From: Patulibacter minatonensis DSM 18081
GTDB taxonomy: Bacteria > Actinomycetota > Thermoleophilia > Solirubrobacterales > Solirubrobacteraceae
NCBI RefSeq assembly: GCF_000519325.1
Contig: NZ_KI912613.1
Coordinates: 792,935-856,934 of the forward strand
DNA length: 64,000 bases
Direction: 5' to 3'
Part shown: in pieces, positions 54,320 to 63,662 of the stretch
Numbering within the stretch: the stretch's first letter is position 1
Layout of the letters: each line of letters begins with the position of its first letter
Notes under the pieces: generated by a model
The model's input: only the letters and a program-made list of their open reading frames with translations
The model's database searches: none
Told to the model about the DNA's origin: nothing
Position numbers and translations under genes: made by a program

Positions 54320-55723
54320 TCAGCCGACCTCGGCGACCGCCTCGGCGAGGAGGGCGATCGCGCGGTCGATCGCCGGCGGGGTGGTCGCCGCGTAGCCCGC
54401 CAGGACGCCCGGCCGGCCGGCGCGGCCGTCGTGGCGGTGGAGGGCGAGGCCTTCCAGCCCGACACCGCGACGAGCCGCCGCGGCGAGGACCGCCGGCTCG
54501 TCCGTCCCGTCGGGCAGGAGCAGCAGCTCGTGGAGGCCCGCCGGGTCGTCGCCCGTCCGCACGCCCGGAAGGTGGTGCTCCACCGCGCGCAGGAGCCGGA
54601 CGCGCCGCTCCGCGTACCGCAGGCGCATGCGGCGCAGGTGCCGGTCCAGGTCGCCCGTGGACAGCAGGTCGGCGAACGCCAGCTGGCCCAGGACCTCCGA
54701 CCCCTGGTCCTCGATCGCCTTCGCGGTCACGAGCGGCCAGATCAGCCACGACGGGACGAGCATCCAGCCCAGTCGCAGCCCCGGCGCCAGGCGCTTGCCC
54801 GCCGAGCCGACGTGGAGGACCCGGTCGGGCGCCAGGCCCTGCAACGCGCCGACGGCGGTGCGGTCGTACCGGAGCTCCGAGTCGTAGTCGTCCTCGACGA
54901 TCAGCCCGTCGTGCGTCTCCGCCCACTCGACCAGCCGGCGACGGCGCTCCGGGGCGAGGACCGCGCCGGTCGGGAACTGGTGGGCCGGGGTCAGCACCAC
55001 GACCGTGGCACCCGAGTCCTCGAGCGCCGCGACGTCCACGCCGTCCTCGTCGACCGGGAGCCCCACGACCTGCAGGCCCGCCTGCTCGGCGACGAGCCGG
55101 TGCGGGTGCCAGCCCGGGTCCTCCGTCGCGATCCGGTCCACCCCGTACTCCCGGAGCCACCGGCAGACGAGCGACAGCCCCTGCGTGAACCCGGTGCAGA
55201 CGAGCATCAGCTCCGGGTCCGCGGACGTCCCCCGGGCGCGGTCGAGGTACGCGGCCAGGGCGTCGCGCAGCTGCGGCACGCCCCGCGGGTCGACCTCGCC
55301 CAGCGTCGCCGCCGGCGCGCCGGCCCACCCGCGAGCCAGCGCTCGCTGCCAGCGCTGCCGGGGGAAGCCGACGAGGTCCGGCAGCCCCGGCCGCAGGTCG
55401 TAGGCGAACGCCCGCGCGAGCGACCGGGCCGCCGGCCGCGCGGTGGTGCCGCGGATCGCGTCGGAGACCCGCGCCGGGGCGCCCTGCCGGAGCAGCAGGT
55501 ACCCCTCGGCCGCGAGCTGCGCGTAGGCCGCCGAGATCACGCCGCGCGAGAGCCCCAGCTCGGCGCCGAGCCCCCGCGTCGAAGGGAGCGCCTGGCCGGG
55601 CGCGAGCCGGCCGTCGCGCACCGCCGCGCGGATCCCCTGCTCGAGCTGCTCGTGCAGCGGCCGCGGGTCCTCCGGGTCGACCTCGACCGGCAGCCCCCCG
55701 ACTGGACCCCTCTGGTCGCCCAT
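54320..55723 (-). CDS. MocR/PdxR-type regulator (GntR HTH + aminotransferase fold)
   Basis: 467 residues from ATG 55723, whose TACAGT box is 7 nt upstream. N-terminal GntR winged helix (PLHEQLEQGIRAAVRDGRLAPGQALPSTRGLGAELGLSRGVISAAYAQL span) and a type I aminotransferase-like domain with PLP Lys in GSAGKRLAPGLRLGW. Binds PLP and a ligand to regulate a divergent gene, in family cases PdxST or aminotransferases. Here the divergent gene is an FAD oxidoreductase (55792), 68 bp away. Confidence 0.88.
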   Translation of the reverse strand: MGDQRGPVGGLPVEVDPEDPRPLHEQLEQGIRAAVRDGRLAPGQALPSTRGLGAELGLSRGVISAAYAQLAAEGYLLLRQGAPARVSDAIRGTTARPAARSLARAFAYDLRPGLPDLVGFPRQRWQRALARGWAGAPAATLGEVDPRGVPQLRDALAAYLDRARGTSADPELMLVCTGFTQGLSLVCRWLREYGVDRIATEDPGWHPHRLVAEQAGLQVVGLPVDEDGVDVAALEDSGATVVVLTPAHQFPTGAVLAPERRRRLVEWAETHDGLIVEDDYDSELRYDRTAVGALQGLAPDRVLHVGSAGKRLAPGLRLGWMLVPSWLIWPLVTAKAIEDQGSEVLGQLAFADLLSTGDLDRHLRRMRLRYAERRVRLLRAVEHHLPGVRTGDDPAGLHELLLLPDGTDEPAVLAAAARRGVGLEGLALHRHDGRAGRPGVLAGYAATTPPAIDRAIALLAEAVAEVG

Positions 55724-55730
55724 CACTGGC

Positions 55731-55736
55731 ACTGTA
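55731..55736 (-). promoter_or_regulatory. -10 box of leaderless mocR gene
   Basis: TACAGT on the minus strand, 7 nt before ATG 55723. TACGCC occurs twice, 14 bp apart (about 55735 and 55749), and CCGTACGG at about 55753, possible MocR contact sites. Confidence 0.4.
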
Positions 55737-55791
55737 CGCCGATCCAGCTACGCCGTACGGTCGGTCGCACACGACGGACGGAGGGGTTCCC

Positions 55792-56940
55792 ATGGCGGAC
55801 ATCACGGTGATCGGTGGCGGCATCGCCGGGCTCAGCGCGGCGATCACGGCGGCCGAGCGGGGCGCGGGCGTGGCGCTGCTCGAGGCGCACGAGGAGACCG
55901 GCGGCCGCGCGCGCAGCACCGACGGCCCGTACCGGGCGAACCTCGGCCCGCACGTGCTCTACAAGGACGGGCCGCTCTGGGCGTGGCTCGACGAGCGCGG
56001 CCTGCTGCCCGCGTGCGCCCGCCCGCCGTTCTCCGGGATGCGCGTGCGCTGGGAGGGCGAGCTGCGCCGCACCCCGCCCCTGGCCGCCGTCCCGACGGTC
56101 CTGCGGCTGCGGGGCCGCGATGCCCCGGTCGACCGGTCCTTCCGCGAGTGGGTCGCCGACCACTCCGACGAGAAGACCGCGGCGATGCTGAGCGCGGCGG
56201 CCGGCGTCTACACGTTCCACCACGACCCGGGGTCGCTGTCGGCGGCGTTCGTGTGGCCGCGGACGGTCCGGACGCTCCTGAGCCCGCCGCCGACGGTGCG
56301 GTACCCGATCGGCGGCTGGTCGGCGCTCGTCGCGACGATGGAGTCCCGGGCCCGGGAGCTCGGCGTCCACGTGCGGACCGGGGCCCGGGTGACCGAGCTG
56401 CCCGACGGTCCGGTCGTCGTCGCGACGGAGCTCCACGAGGCCGCCCGGCTGCTCGGCGACCCGTCGGTGACGTGGACGAGCGGCCGGACGCTCTGCCTCG
56501 ACCTCGGCCTCAGGACCCGCCGCGGCGACCCGTTCATCGTCTTCGACCTCGACGAGGCCGGGTGGGTCGAGCGCTTCACCGCCCCGGACCCGACGCTCGC
56601 GCCCGACGGCGAGGAGCTCTTCCAGGCGCAGATGCCGATGCGGCCCGACGAGGACGCCGACGCGGCCGCCGCGCGCCTGGAGCGCCTGCTCGACGCGTCG
56701 GTCGAGGGCTGGCGCGACCGCGTGACGTGGCGTCGTCGCCAGGTGATGGACGGGCGCTCCGGCGCGCTGGACCTGCCGGGGACGACGTGGCGCGACCGCC
56801 CGGCGGTCGACCGCGGCGACGGCGTCTTCCTGGCCGGCGACATGGTCGCCGCGCCCGGGCTCCTCAGCGAGGTCGCGTGGGCGAGCGGCGTGGAGGCCGC
56901 GACGCTCGCGACCGCGGCGGTGCCGGCGGGCGTCGGCTGA
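55792..56940 (+). CDS. FAD-dependent amine-oxidase/phytoene-desaturase-like oxidoreductase
   Basis: 382 residues from ATG 55792 (GGAGGGG 6-12 nt upstream). FAD motif ITVIGGGIAGLSAAITAAERG, then LLEAHEETGGRAR, and the C-terminal FAD-contact GVFLAGDMVAAPGLLSEVAWASGVEAA. No signal peptide. Resembles small phytoene-desaturase-like or protoporphyrinogen-oxidase-like enzymes; the substrate is unknown. Divergent from the MocR regulator. Confidence 0.82.
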   Translation: MADITVIGGGIAGLSAAITAAERGAGVALLEAHEETGGRARSTDGPYRANLGPHVLYKDGPLWAWLDERGLLPACARPPFSGMRVRWEGELRRTPPLAAVPTVLRLRGRDAPVDRSFREWVADHSDEKTAAMLSAAAGVYTFHHDPGSLSAAFVWPRTVRTLLSPPPTVRYPIGGWSALVATMESRARELGVHVRTGARVTELPDGPVVVATELHEAARLLGDPSVTWTSGRTLCLDLGLRTRRGDPFIVFDLDEAGWVERFTAPDPTLAPDGEELFQAQMPMRPDEDADAAAARLERLLDASVEGWRDRVTWRRRQVMDGRSGALDLPGTTWRDRPAVDRGDGVFLAGDMVAAPGLLSEVAWASGVEAATLATAAVPAGVG

Positions 56941-57049
56941 GGCCGGCGCGCGCCGTGGTCGTCCGCGGCGGCACGGATCGTCGGACCACCGGTCGCCGCG
57001 GCGGTCCGCGGGGGCGCGCATCGTCGGTCGCAGCGGCGACGCCCGGCCG

Positions 57050-58597
57050 TCAGGCGCCCCCCGCGCGCGCATCGGCGAACGCGGCCCGCGCGGCCGGGAC
57101 GTCGACCTTGCCGCCCGCCGCGCGCGGGACCTCGGCGACGATCCGGAGCTCCCGCGGGCGCGCCGCCGGCTGGGCGAGCTCCGCGCGGAGGTGCTCGCGG
57201 AGGTCCGCGACGAGGTCGCCCGCGTCGCCGTCGACCGGTCGGAGGATCGCGACCAGGCGCTCGCCCCACTCGTCGTCCGGCACGCCGAACGCCGTCGCGT
57301 CTGCGACCCGCGGGTGGGCCAGCAGGGCGTCCTCGGCGTGCTGCGGGTGGACGTTCACGCCACCGGTGACCACGACCTGCGACTCGCGCCCGTCGAGGTA
57401 GAGGAAGCCGTCCTCGTCGAGGTGGCCGAGGTCGCCGACGGTGCTCCAGCCGCGGGGGTCGCGGGCCGCCGCGGTCGCCGCGTCGTCGCCCTCGTAGGTG
57501 ACGTCCCGGCCGCCCCCGAACCAGACCCGGCCGATCGCGCCCGCGGCCAGCTCCGTCCCGTCCGGCCCGGTGACGTGGACGCTGCCCTTGACCGGACGGC
57601 CCACGGTGCCGGGGCGCGCGGCGGCGTCCGCGGGCCCGACGTAGGTCTGCCCGAGTCCCTCGCTGGCGCCGTAGTACTCGTGCACGATCGGCCCGAGGCG
57701 GTCCAGCGCCTCCGCCTTCAGCCCGGCCGCGCAGGCGCCGCCGCCCAGCACGATCCCGCGCAGGCCGCCGGACGCGCGGAGCCGGTCGACCGCCGACGGG
57801 TCGCGCAGGATCCGGTGGAGCATCGTCGGGACGAGCTGCAGGTGCGAGACCGCCTCGTCCTCCACCGCGCGGACGACGCCGTCGACGTCGAAGCGGCGCA
57901 TGGACAGCGCCGTCCCGCCGAGGCGCTGCACCGACGTCGTGAACCCGAACGGGGCCGAGTGGTAGGCGGGCCCCGGCGAGAGGACGACCGCGTCGCGGTC
58001 GATGCCGACGGCCGTCATCAGCGGTCCGAGCCGGAGCGGGGCGTCGCCGTCGGGCAGCTGCTCGCGGATCGCCTTCGGCGGTCCCGTGGTGCCCGACGTG
58101 TAGACGATGCGGGCCCCGGCGCGCTCCGGTGCGGGCGTCGCGGGCGCACCGGCGATCAGGTCCTCCAGCGGGAGGCCCGGTCCGCCGCCGACCGCGATCC
58201 GGAGCGGCACGCGGGGCCCGTCGCCGTCGCTCCGCGGCAGGCCGCCCGCCAGCGCCGCGTCCGCGAGCTCCGCGCAGCCGGCCGAGACGACGACCGCCGC
58301 GGGGTCCGCGATCGTCAGCACGCGCCGCAGGCCCTCGGGCGGCAGGTGGTGGCTCAGCGGCGCGACGAGCAGACCGCTGCGCAGGCCCGCCCAGACGACG
58401 TCCGCCCACTCGAGGACGTTCTCCAGGAGCACGGCGACGACGTCGCCGGGCCCGACCCCCAGGCCGGCGAGCGACGCGGCGAGCCGGCGCGAGCGCTCGT
58501 CGAGGTCGCCGAACGTGCGGCGCGGGGACGCCCCGGCGATCCCGAACGCGTCGTGGGCGGGCCGCAGGGCGGCGATGCGGGGCAGGTCGACGGCCAC
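57050..58597 (-). CDS. AMP-dependent ligase (acyl-CoA synthetase-like)
   Basis: 515 residues from GTG 58597 with a TAGCGT box 6 nt upstream. P-loop YTSGTTGPPKAIREQL, A5 YYGASEGLGQTYVG, hinge LDGRESQVVVTGGVNVHPQH, C-terminal GGKVDV Lys. Shorter than the long-chain synthetases here and of the CaiC/aromatic-acid type; the product is probably a CoA thioester of a small acid. Single gene, no clear operon partner. Confidence 0.85.
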   Translation of the reverse strand: MAVDLPRIAALRPAHDAFGIAGASPRRTFGDLDERSRRLAASLAGLGVGPGDVVAVLLENVLEWADVVWAGLRSGLLVAPLSHHLPPEGLRRVLTIADPAAVVVSAGCAELADAALAGGLPRSDGDGPRVPLRIAVGGGPGLPLEDLIAGAPATPAPERAGARIVYTSGTTGPPKAIREQLPDGDAPLRLGPLMTAVGIDRDAVVLSPGPAYHSAPFGFTTSVQRLGGTALSMRRFDVDGVVRAVEDEAVSHLQLVPTMLHRILRDPSAVDRLRASGGLRGIVLGGGACAAGLKAEALDRLGPIVHEYYGASEGLGQTYVGPADAAARPGTVGRPVKGSVHVTGPDGTELAAGAIGRVWFGGGRDVTYEGDDAATAAARDPRGWSTVGDLGHLDEDGFLYLDGRESQVVVTGGVNVHPQHAEDALLAHPRVADATAFGVPDDEWGERLVAILRPVDGDAGDLVADLREHLRAELAQPAARPRELRIVAEVPRAAGGKVDVPAARAAFADARAGGA

Positions 58598-58603
58598 GGA
58601 CCG

Positions 58604-58609
58604 ACGCTA
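58604..58609 (-). promoter_or_regulatory. -10 box of leaderless AMP-ligase gene
   Basis: TAGCGT on the minus strand, 6 nt before GTG 58597. Confidence 0.5.
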
Positions 58610-58624
58610 CCGCCGCCCGGGACG

Positions 58625-60544
58625 TCAGTCGTCGAACGTGAGGACCGTCGCCCCGGCGAGCCGGAGCGCCGACAGCGCGGCCCGGGCCATCAGCTGGTCG
58701 TCGACGTCGCCGGCGACGTCGAGGCCGGTCATCGTCCGGATCCGCCCGAAGCGGTGACGCACCGTGTTCTCGTGGACGTCGAGCTCGGTCGCCGTCCCGC
58801 GGATGCTGCTGGCGCAGGCGAAGAACGTCGTGAGCGTCCGCAGGAGATCCCGGACCGACGGATCGGGGTCCAGGAGCGGGCCGAGGAGCTCCTCGCCCAT
58901 CCGGCCCGCGTCGGAGGCGTCCGTGAGCAGCAGGCGCGCCGGGCCGAGCTCGTCGACGGTGAGTCCCGACGGCCCGTCGACGCCGCTCGGGCGGAGCTGC
59001 CCCGCGGACCGCAGCAGCGCCCGGACCTGGTCGAGCGCCCGCGGCAGCCCGTCGAGGTCGCGGCAGACCGACGAGACGCCGACGACCGTGTCGGCGCCCG
59101 CACCGAGGCTCCCGGCGACCCGGACGACCTCGTCGCGCGTGGCCGCCGCGGCGGCGCGGGACGCGACGTCGAGCGGGGCGTCGAGGACGAGCGCGACGCC
59201 GTCCGCGAGCTGGACGGCCGCGGCGCCGGACGGGCGGAGCGCGTCCTCGAGCGCCGCGGCGCCGCCGGCCGGCGTCGGCTCGACGGTGACGACGAGCCGC
59301 GGACCGTCGTGGACGCCGAGCCGGGCGGCCAGATCGGGGACGTCGCCCCCGTGCAGGCGCTCGCCGAGCAGCTGCGCGAACAGGAGCGCACGCGCGTCGT
59401 CGCGGGCCAGGTCGACCGTCCGCCGGCGACGACCGGCGGCGGTCAGCGCGGCCGCGGCCCGGACCGCGAGCAGCAGGTCGAACGAGCCGACGCGCGTCCC
59501 CTGCTCGACCAGCGCGACGAACCCGCGGGAGCCCCCGTCGACCGACAGCGGCGCGGCCATGCAGCGGTGCGTGAGCCCGATCGCGAGGTCCGGCTCGACG
59601 AGGCGGCCCTGGCCGTCCTCGACGTCCGCGATCCGCCGCAGCACGCCCCGCGAGCCCGTGGTGCCGAGGGTCGCGCCGTCCGTCGTCCCGGGGGCGCTGC
59701 GGGCGACCAGGTCGCCGGACCCGTCGACGACCTCGACCGGCCGGCCGGCGAGCTCCGCGACGACGGTGAGGATCTCGTCGACGGTGCCGTCCGCGACCTC
59801 CGCCAGGCGCCGCTCGACGAGGGTCGCGCGGCGCACGACGGTGCGCTCGCGCGCGAGCTCGTCGCGGGTGACGCCGAGCTGGGCGACCCGGAGCGAGCGG
59901 TCGATCCAGCGGGCGACGAGCGTGCAGAACGCCGCGGCGGCCGCCTGCTGCTCGGGCGTGAACTCGTGTCGGCGGCCCTCGTCGTCGACGTAGGCGAGGC
60001 CGAGCACCCGCCCGGCGTGGACCATCGGGACGCCGAGCACCGACCGGACGTGGTGGTCGCGCATCGCGCTGCGCGTGGCCCGGGGATCGCGGTCGACGTC
60101 GGCGACCGCGACCGGCGCCCCGGTGCGCAGGACGTCGGCGGTCAGGGCGTCGGACGGCCCGGCCATCGTCAGGCGCTTGACCGCGGGGTCCAGCGACCGC
60201 GGGTGTCCGAGGCGCCCCCGGAAGCGGCCGGTCCGGGCGTCGAGCAGGTAGAGGCTGCAGCGTCCGACGCCGGTCAGCCGGCAGAGCGCGACGGCGGCGG
60301 GCCGCAGCACGGCGTCGAGTCCCTCGCGATCGCCGGCCGCGGCGAGGACCTCGCCGAACGCGCGGGCGGCGCGGCGGGCGGGGTCGTCCGGCCAGGACCC
60401 GCCGAGGGTCGGCGGGACCGCGCCGGCCGGGTCCCCGTCGACCGCGGCCGGTGCGCCGAGCGGTGCCGACCGGAGCCGGCCCGCGCCGGAGCCGGCCGCC
60501 CCGTCGCCGGCGAGCGGGCGGACGGTCGTGTCGATGGTGGCCAT
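58625..60544 (-). CDS. GAF-domain PucR-family transcriptional regulator
   Basis: 639 residues from ATG 60544, which overlaps the stop of the upstream gene (TGATG). GAF domain about 70-225 (LCRLTGVGRCSLYLLDARTGRF; VRSVLGVPMVHAGRVLGLAYVDD), a middle helical/GGDEF-like region, and a C-terminal PucR helix-turn-helix (TELDVHENTVRHRFGRIRTMTGLDV near 595-620). Third member of a coupled operon with an acyl-CoA synthetase and a kinase-like protein; it may sense a pathway intermediate (inference). Confidence 0.85.
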   Translation of the reverse strand: MATIDTTVRPLAGDGAAGSGAGRLRSAPLGAPAAVDGDPAGAVPPTLGGSWPDDPARRAARAFGEVLAAAGDREGLDAVLRPAAVALCRLTGVGRCSLYLLDARTGRFRGRLGHPRSLDPAVKRLTMAGPSDALTADVLRTGAPVAVADVDRDPRATRSAMRDHHVRSVLGVPMVHAGRVLGLAYVDDEGRRHEFTPEQQAAAAAFCTLVARWIDRSLRVAQLGVTRDELARERTVVRRATLVERRLAEVADGTVDEILTVVAELAGRPVEVVDGSGDLVARSAPGTTDGATLGTTGSRGVLRRIADVEDGQGRLVEPDLAIGLTHRCMAAPLSVDGGSRGFVALVEQGTRVGSFDLLLAVRAAAALTAAGRRRRTVDLARDDARALLFAQLLGERLHGGDVPDLAARLGVHDGPRLVVTVEPTPAGGAAALEDALRPSGAAAVQLADGVALVLDAPLDVASRAAAAATRDEVVRVAGSLGAGADTVVGVSSVCRDLDGLPRALDQVRALLRSAGQLRPSGVDGPSGLTVDELGPARLLLTDASDAGRMGEELLGPLLDPDPSVRDLLRTLTTFFACASSIRGTATELDVHENTVRHRFGRIRTMTGLDVAGDVDDQLMARAALSALRLAGATVLTFDD

Positions 60545-61575
60545 CAGGCGTCGTCTCGCGATCCTGCGATCGTACGCCCGGCGGCGACGAATTCGGCGAC
60601 CATCGTCGGATCCGCGTAGTACGGGTCGCCGTCGCCGGAGGCGTGGCGGCGCCGGCCGTACTCGAAGAGGACCGCCAGGCGCCACAGGGCGAACGCCGCG
60701 TACCACGGGAGCTCCGCGACGTCGCGGCCCGTGCGCTCCGCGTAGCGCGCCGTCAGCTCGTCGGGCGACGGGTAGCCGTCCTCGGTCGTGACCATGCAGA
60801 GCCGGGTCAGCGGATGCTCGGGCGCGCCGGGGGACGCCCAGGTCGCGACGAGGTAGCCGAGGTCGGCGAGCGGGTCGCCGATCGTCGCGAGCTCCCAGTC
60901 GAGGATCGCCGCGATCGGCTGCGCGTCCTGCGGCCGCACCATGACGTTGCCGATCCGGTAGTCGCCGTGCACGATCGTCGCAGGGCCGCTCGCCGGCATG
61001 GTGTCCCGCAGCCACGCCCCGAGCTCCTCGAGCCCCTCGGGCTGCTCGCCGCCCTCGTTGAGCCTCCCGAGCCGGCGGAGCTGCCGCTCCAGGTAGCCGT
61101 CGGCCTTGCCGTAGCCCTCGAGGCCCTGCGCGCGCCAGTCGACGTCGTGCAGCGCCGCGAGCGCGTCGACGAGCCCCTCGGCCACGTGCCGGCGGGAGGT
61201 CGGGTCCGCGTGCGGGGCGGGGGTGTCGTCGGTCAGGACGATCCCGTCGACGTGGCCCATCACGTACATCGGGACGTCCGCGACCTCGGGGACGTCGTCG
61301 ACGCCGAGGACCCGCGCGACCGGGACGCCGGTGCCCTCCAGCGCCCGGAGGACCTGGGCCTCGCGCAGCACGTCGTGCGCGCCGGGCGGCAGCGGCGGCG
61401 GGGGCGGACGACGGACCACGACGCTGCGGGTCCCGTCGCCGACGAGCAGCGTGATGTTCGAGTGGCCGTCGCCGATCGGCCGCAGGTCGGTGATCCCGTC
61501 GAGCAGGTCGCGGTCGACCAGCCAGCGCTCCAGCGCGGCGCGGTCGACGGCGGGGGCGGTCTGCTCGGTGGTCAT
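60544..61575 (-). CDS. Aminoglycoside phosphotransferase-fold (APH/ACAD10-like) kinase
   Basis: 343 residues from ATG 61575, overlapping the synthetase stop as ATGA. Kinase motifs: catalytic loop IVHGDYRIGNVMV (Asp as base), metal-binding ILDWELATIGDPLADLGYL, N-lobe VVVRRPPPPPLPPGAHDVLREAQVL. It is of the ACAD10/11 N-terminal type that phosphorylates 4-hydroxyacyl-CoA in some lipid pathways (family knowledge), fitting its fadD neighbour better than antibiotic resistance. Confidence 0.83.
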   Translation of the reverse strand: MTTEQTAPAVDRAALERWLVDRDLLDGITDLRPIGDGHSNITLLVGDGTRSVVVRRPPPPPLPPGAHDVLREAQVLRALEGTGVPVARVLGVDDVPEVADVPMYVMGHVDGIVLTDDTPAPHADPTSRRHVAEGLVDALAALHDVDWRAQGLEGYGKADGYLERQLRRLGRLNEGGEQPEGLEELGAWLRDTMPASGPATIVHGDYRIGNVMVRPQDAQPIAAILDWELATIGDPLADLGYLVATWASPGAPEHPLTRLCMVTTEDGYPSPDELTARYAERTGRDVAELPWYAAFALWRLAVLFEYGRRRHASGDGDPYYADPTMVAEFVAAGRTIAGSRDDA

Positions 61576-63419
61576 CGGGCTGCTCCGGTGGCGGTGTGGG
61601 CGGGGGCGTACAGGGCGTCGATCCGGTCGGCGTAGAGCGTCGTCACGCTGCGACGCTTGAGCTTGCCCGTCGCGGTCAGCTCCTCGCCGCCGGGCGTCCA
61701 CTCGGCGGGGACGACCACGAACCGCTTGATCTGCTCGACCCGCGAGAGTCGGCCGTTGCCGGCCGCGACGATCCGCTCCAGCTCTGCGCGGACGACCGGG
61801 TCGTCGGCGAGCTCGGCGGGCGTCCGGCCCGGCAGGCCGTTCCGGTCGGCGAAGGTCCGCAGCACGTCGGAATCGAGGACGAGCAGCGCGACGTTGTACG
61901 GCCGGGCGTCGCCGACGCACACCACCTGCGCCACGAGCGGCGCGGCGAGCTTGATCGCGGACTCGATGTTCGTCGGCGACATGTTCTTGCCGGCCGAGTT
62001 GATGATGATGTCCTTCTTGCGGTCCACGATCTTCAGGTAGCCGTCCGCGTCGAGGACGCCGACGTCGCCCGTGTGCAGCCAGCCTTCGGGATCGAGCGCC
62101 TCGGCCGTCCGCTCCGGGTCCTTCAGGTAGCCCGGCGTGATGTTCGGACCGCGCAGCAGGACCTCGCCGTCGTCCGCCAGCCGCAGCTCGACCCCCGGGA
62201 AGGCGCGACCGGCGGTGCCCAGGCGCATGGCCTCCGGCGGGTTGGCGGTCGCCGAGATGTTCTCCGAGCCCCCGTAGAGCTCGTTGACGCGGATCCCCAG
62301 CGCGTGGAAGCGCAGCAGCAGCGGGGCGGGACAGGGCGCGCCGGACATGATCAGCCACTCCGCCCGATCCAGCCCGGTCTCCTCCCGCGCGGCGTCGAAC
62401 GCGGCCCGTGCGGCCTCGGGGACGCCGGCCTGCGGGTCCTCGAGCGGCCCGTCCTCCGCGATCCGCGGCATGCGCTCGTCGAGCAGCGCGTCGAGCGCCG
62501 CCACGCCGTCGGGGCCGGCCGCCCGCGCGGCGGAGGCCTCGGCGGCGACGAGGAGCTTCTCGTAGATCCGCGGGACGCCGAAGAACCGCGTCGGCCGGAC
62601 CTCGCGCAGGGCCTCCGGCAGCCGGGAGAGGTCGGGGAGCAGCGTCTGCGTCGCCCCGTAGGCCATGCCCATGTAGTACCCGAGGAGCCGCTCGGCGATG
62701 TGGGCCATCGGCAGGTACGGCACGACCCGGCCGTCCGGCGAGAGCCCGAGCCGCTCGCGGAACGCGCGCATCATGAACATCACGCCGGAGTGGCGGTACT
62801 GCACGCCCTTCGGCGGGCCGGTGGTGCCCGAGGTGTAGACGAGCGTCACGAGGTCGTCCTCGGCCACCGACGTCGCGCGTTCGCGGGCGTCGAAGTCGCC
62901 GGCCGCACGTCCGCGCCGCAGCAGCTCGTCGAGGCCGACCTCGCCCGGGACCGCCCCCGCGGGGTCGACCGCGACGCCCTCGGCGGGGACGATCACGAGC
63001 GTGCCGATGACCTGCGGGCGCAGCGACACGAGCTCCCGGGCGACCGACGCGTAGCGCGCGCCGGCGATCACGACCGGGGCCTCGGAGTTGTCGATGTTCT
63101 CCAGCAGCTGCTCGACCGGCGCGGTGTTGTAGAGCGAGAAGGGGACGGCCCCGAGCACCACGGACCCCATGTCGCAGACGGGGAAGTCCGCGTCGTTGTC
63201 GAGGAGCAGCGCGACCGGCTGCCCGGGACGGACGCCGACCGCGTGCAGGCCCGCGGCGACCTCGGAGGCCCCGGCCGCCCACTCCCGGAACGTCAGCGCC
63301 CGATCCGCGCCGTGCTCCCGCACCGCGGGACGGTCGCCGTAGGCGTCCGCCGCCGCGAAGAACGCCGCCGCCACCGTCGGCCGGCCGAGCACCTCGGTGA
63401 TCGCGTCATGTCCGCTCAT
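61572..63419 (-). CDS. Long-chain acyl-CoA synthetase, first gene of TetR-type operon
   Basis: 615 residues from ATG 63419 (GAAGGGA about 8 nt upstream). ANL motifs YTSGTTGPPKGVQYRHSG, GVPRIYEKLLVAAEASAA, ELYGGSENISATANPPEA, DRKKDIIINSAGKN and TATGKLKRR. It is the head of a coupled operon (ATGA and TGATG junctions) with the APH-like and PucR genes. Two near-palindromes of the TGAACGATCGTTCA type lie at 63454 and 63522 upstream, linking it to the acyl-CoA dehydrogenase regulon. Confidence 0.9.
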   Translation of the reverse strand: MSGHDAITEVLGRPTVAAAFFAAADAYGDRPAVREHGADRALTFREWAAGASEVAAGLHAVGVRPGQPVALLLDNDADFPVCDMGSVVLGAVPFSLYNTAPVEQLLENIDNSEAPVVIAGARYASVARELVSLRPQVIGTLVIVPAEGVAVDPAGAVPGEVGLDELLRRGRAAGDFDARERATSVAEDDLVTLVYTSGTTGPPKGVQYRHSGVMFMMRAFRERLGLSPDGRVVPYLPMAHIAERLLGYYMGMAYGATQTLLPDLSRLPEALREVRPTRFFGVPRIYEKLLVAAEASAARAAGPDGVAALDALLDERMPRIAEDGPLEDPQAGVPEAARAAFDAAREETGLDRAEWLIMSGAPCPAPLLLRFHALGIRVNELYGGSENISATANPPEAMRLGTAGRAFPGVELRLADDGEVLLRGPNITPGYLKDPERTAEALDPEGWLHTGDVGVLDADGYLKIVDRKKDIIINSAGKNMSPTNIESAIKLAAPLVAQVVCVGDARPYNVALLVLDSDVLRTFADRNGLPGRTPAELADDPVVRAELERIVAAGNGRLSRVEQIKRFVVVPAEWTPGGEELTATGKLKRRSVTTLYADRIDALYAPAHTATGAAR

Positions 63420-63453
63420 CCTGCGTCCCTTCTCCCGCGGGGCGTCGATCGCG

Positions 63454-63467
63454 TGAACGATGGTTCG
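63454..63467. promoter_or_regulatory. TetR-type operator, degenerate, synthetase operon
   Basis: TGAACGATGGTTCG within GCGTGAACGATGGTTCGCAC, one mismatch from palindrome in GTGAAC/GTTCGC. About 35 bp before the start. Confidence 0.5.
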
Positions 63468-63521
63468 CACGGCCCCCGCGTCCTGTGCTTCTCACGAGCG
63501 GTCGACTGGATCGACCACGTG

Positions 63522-63535
63522 TGAACGATGTCTCA
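63522..63535. promoter_or_regulatory. TetR-type half-site, synthetase operon
   Basis: TGAACGATGTCTCA: left arm TGAACGAT as at the other sites, right arm degenerate. Confidence 0.35.
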
Positions 63536-63662
63536 TTCTGGCGCGCAGATCGGGTGCCAGGGACCTCCGGGGGAGGATCGGGGTCCTCCGTTGTGGGGAT
63601 CGCCAGCGGTGGCCGGACGGGCCCCTTCCTCCCCCTCCCTCCTGCCGGGTAGGACTGGGTGC

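Noticed and set aside
60544-61575. Aminoglycoside resistance gene
   Set aside because: APH fold only; coupling to an acyl-CoA synthetase and the ACAD10/11-like sequence point to lipid metabolism.
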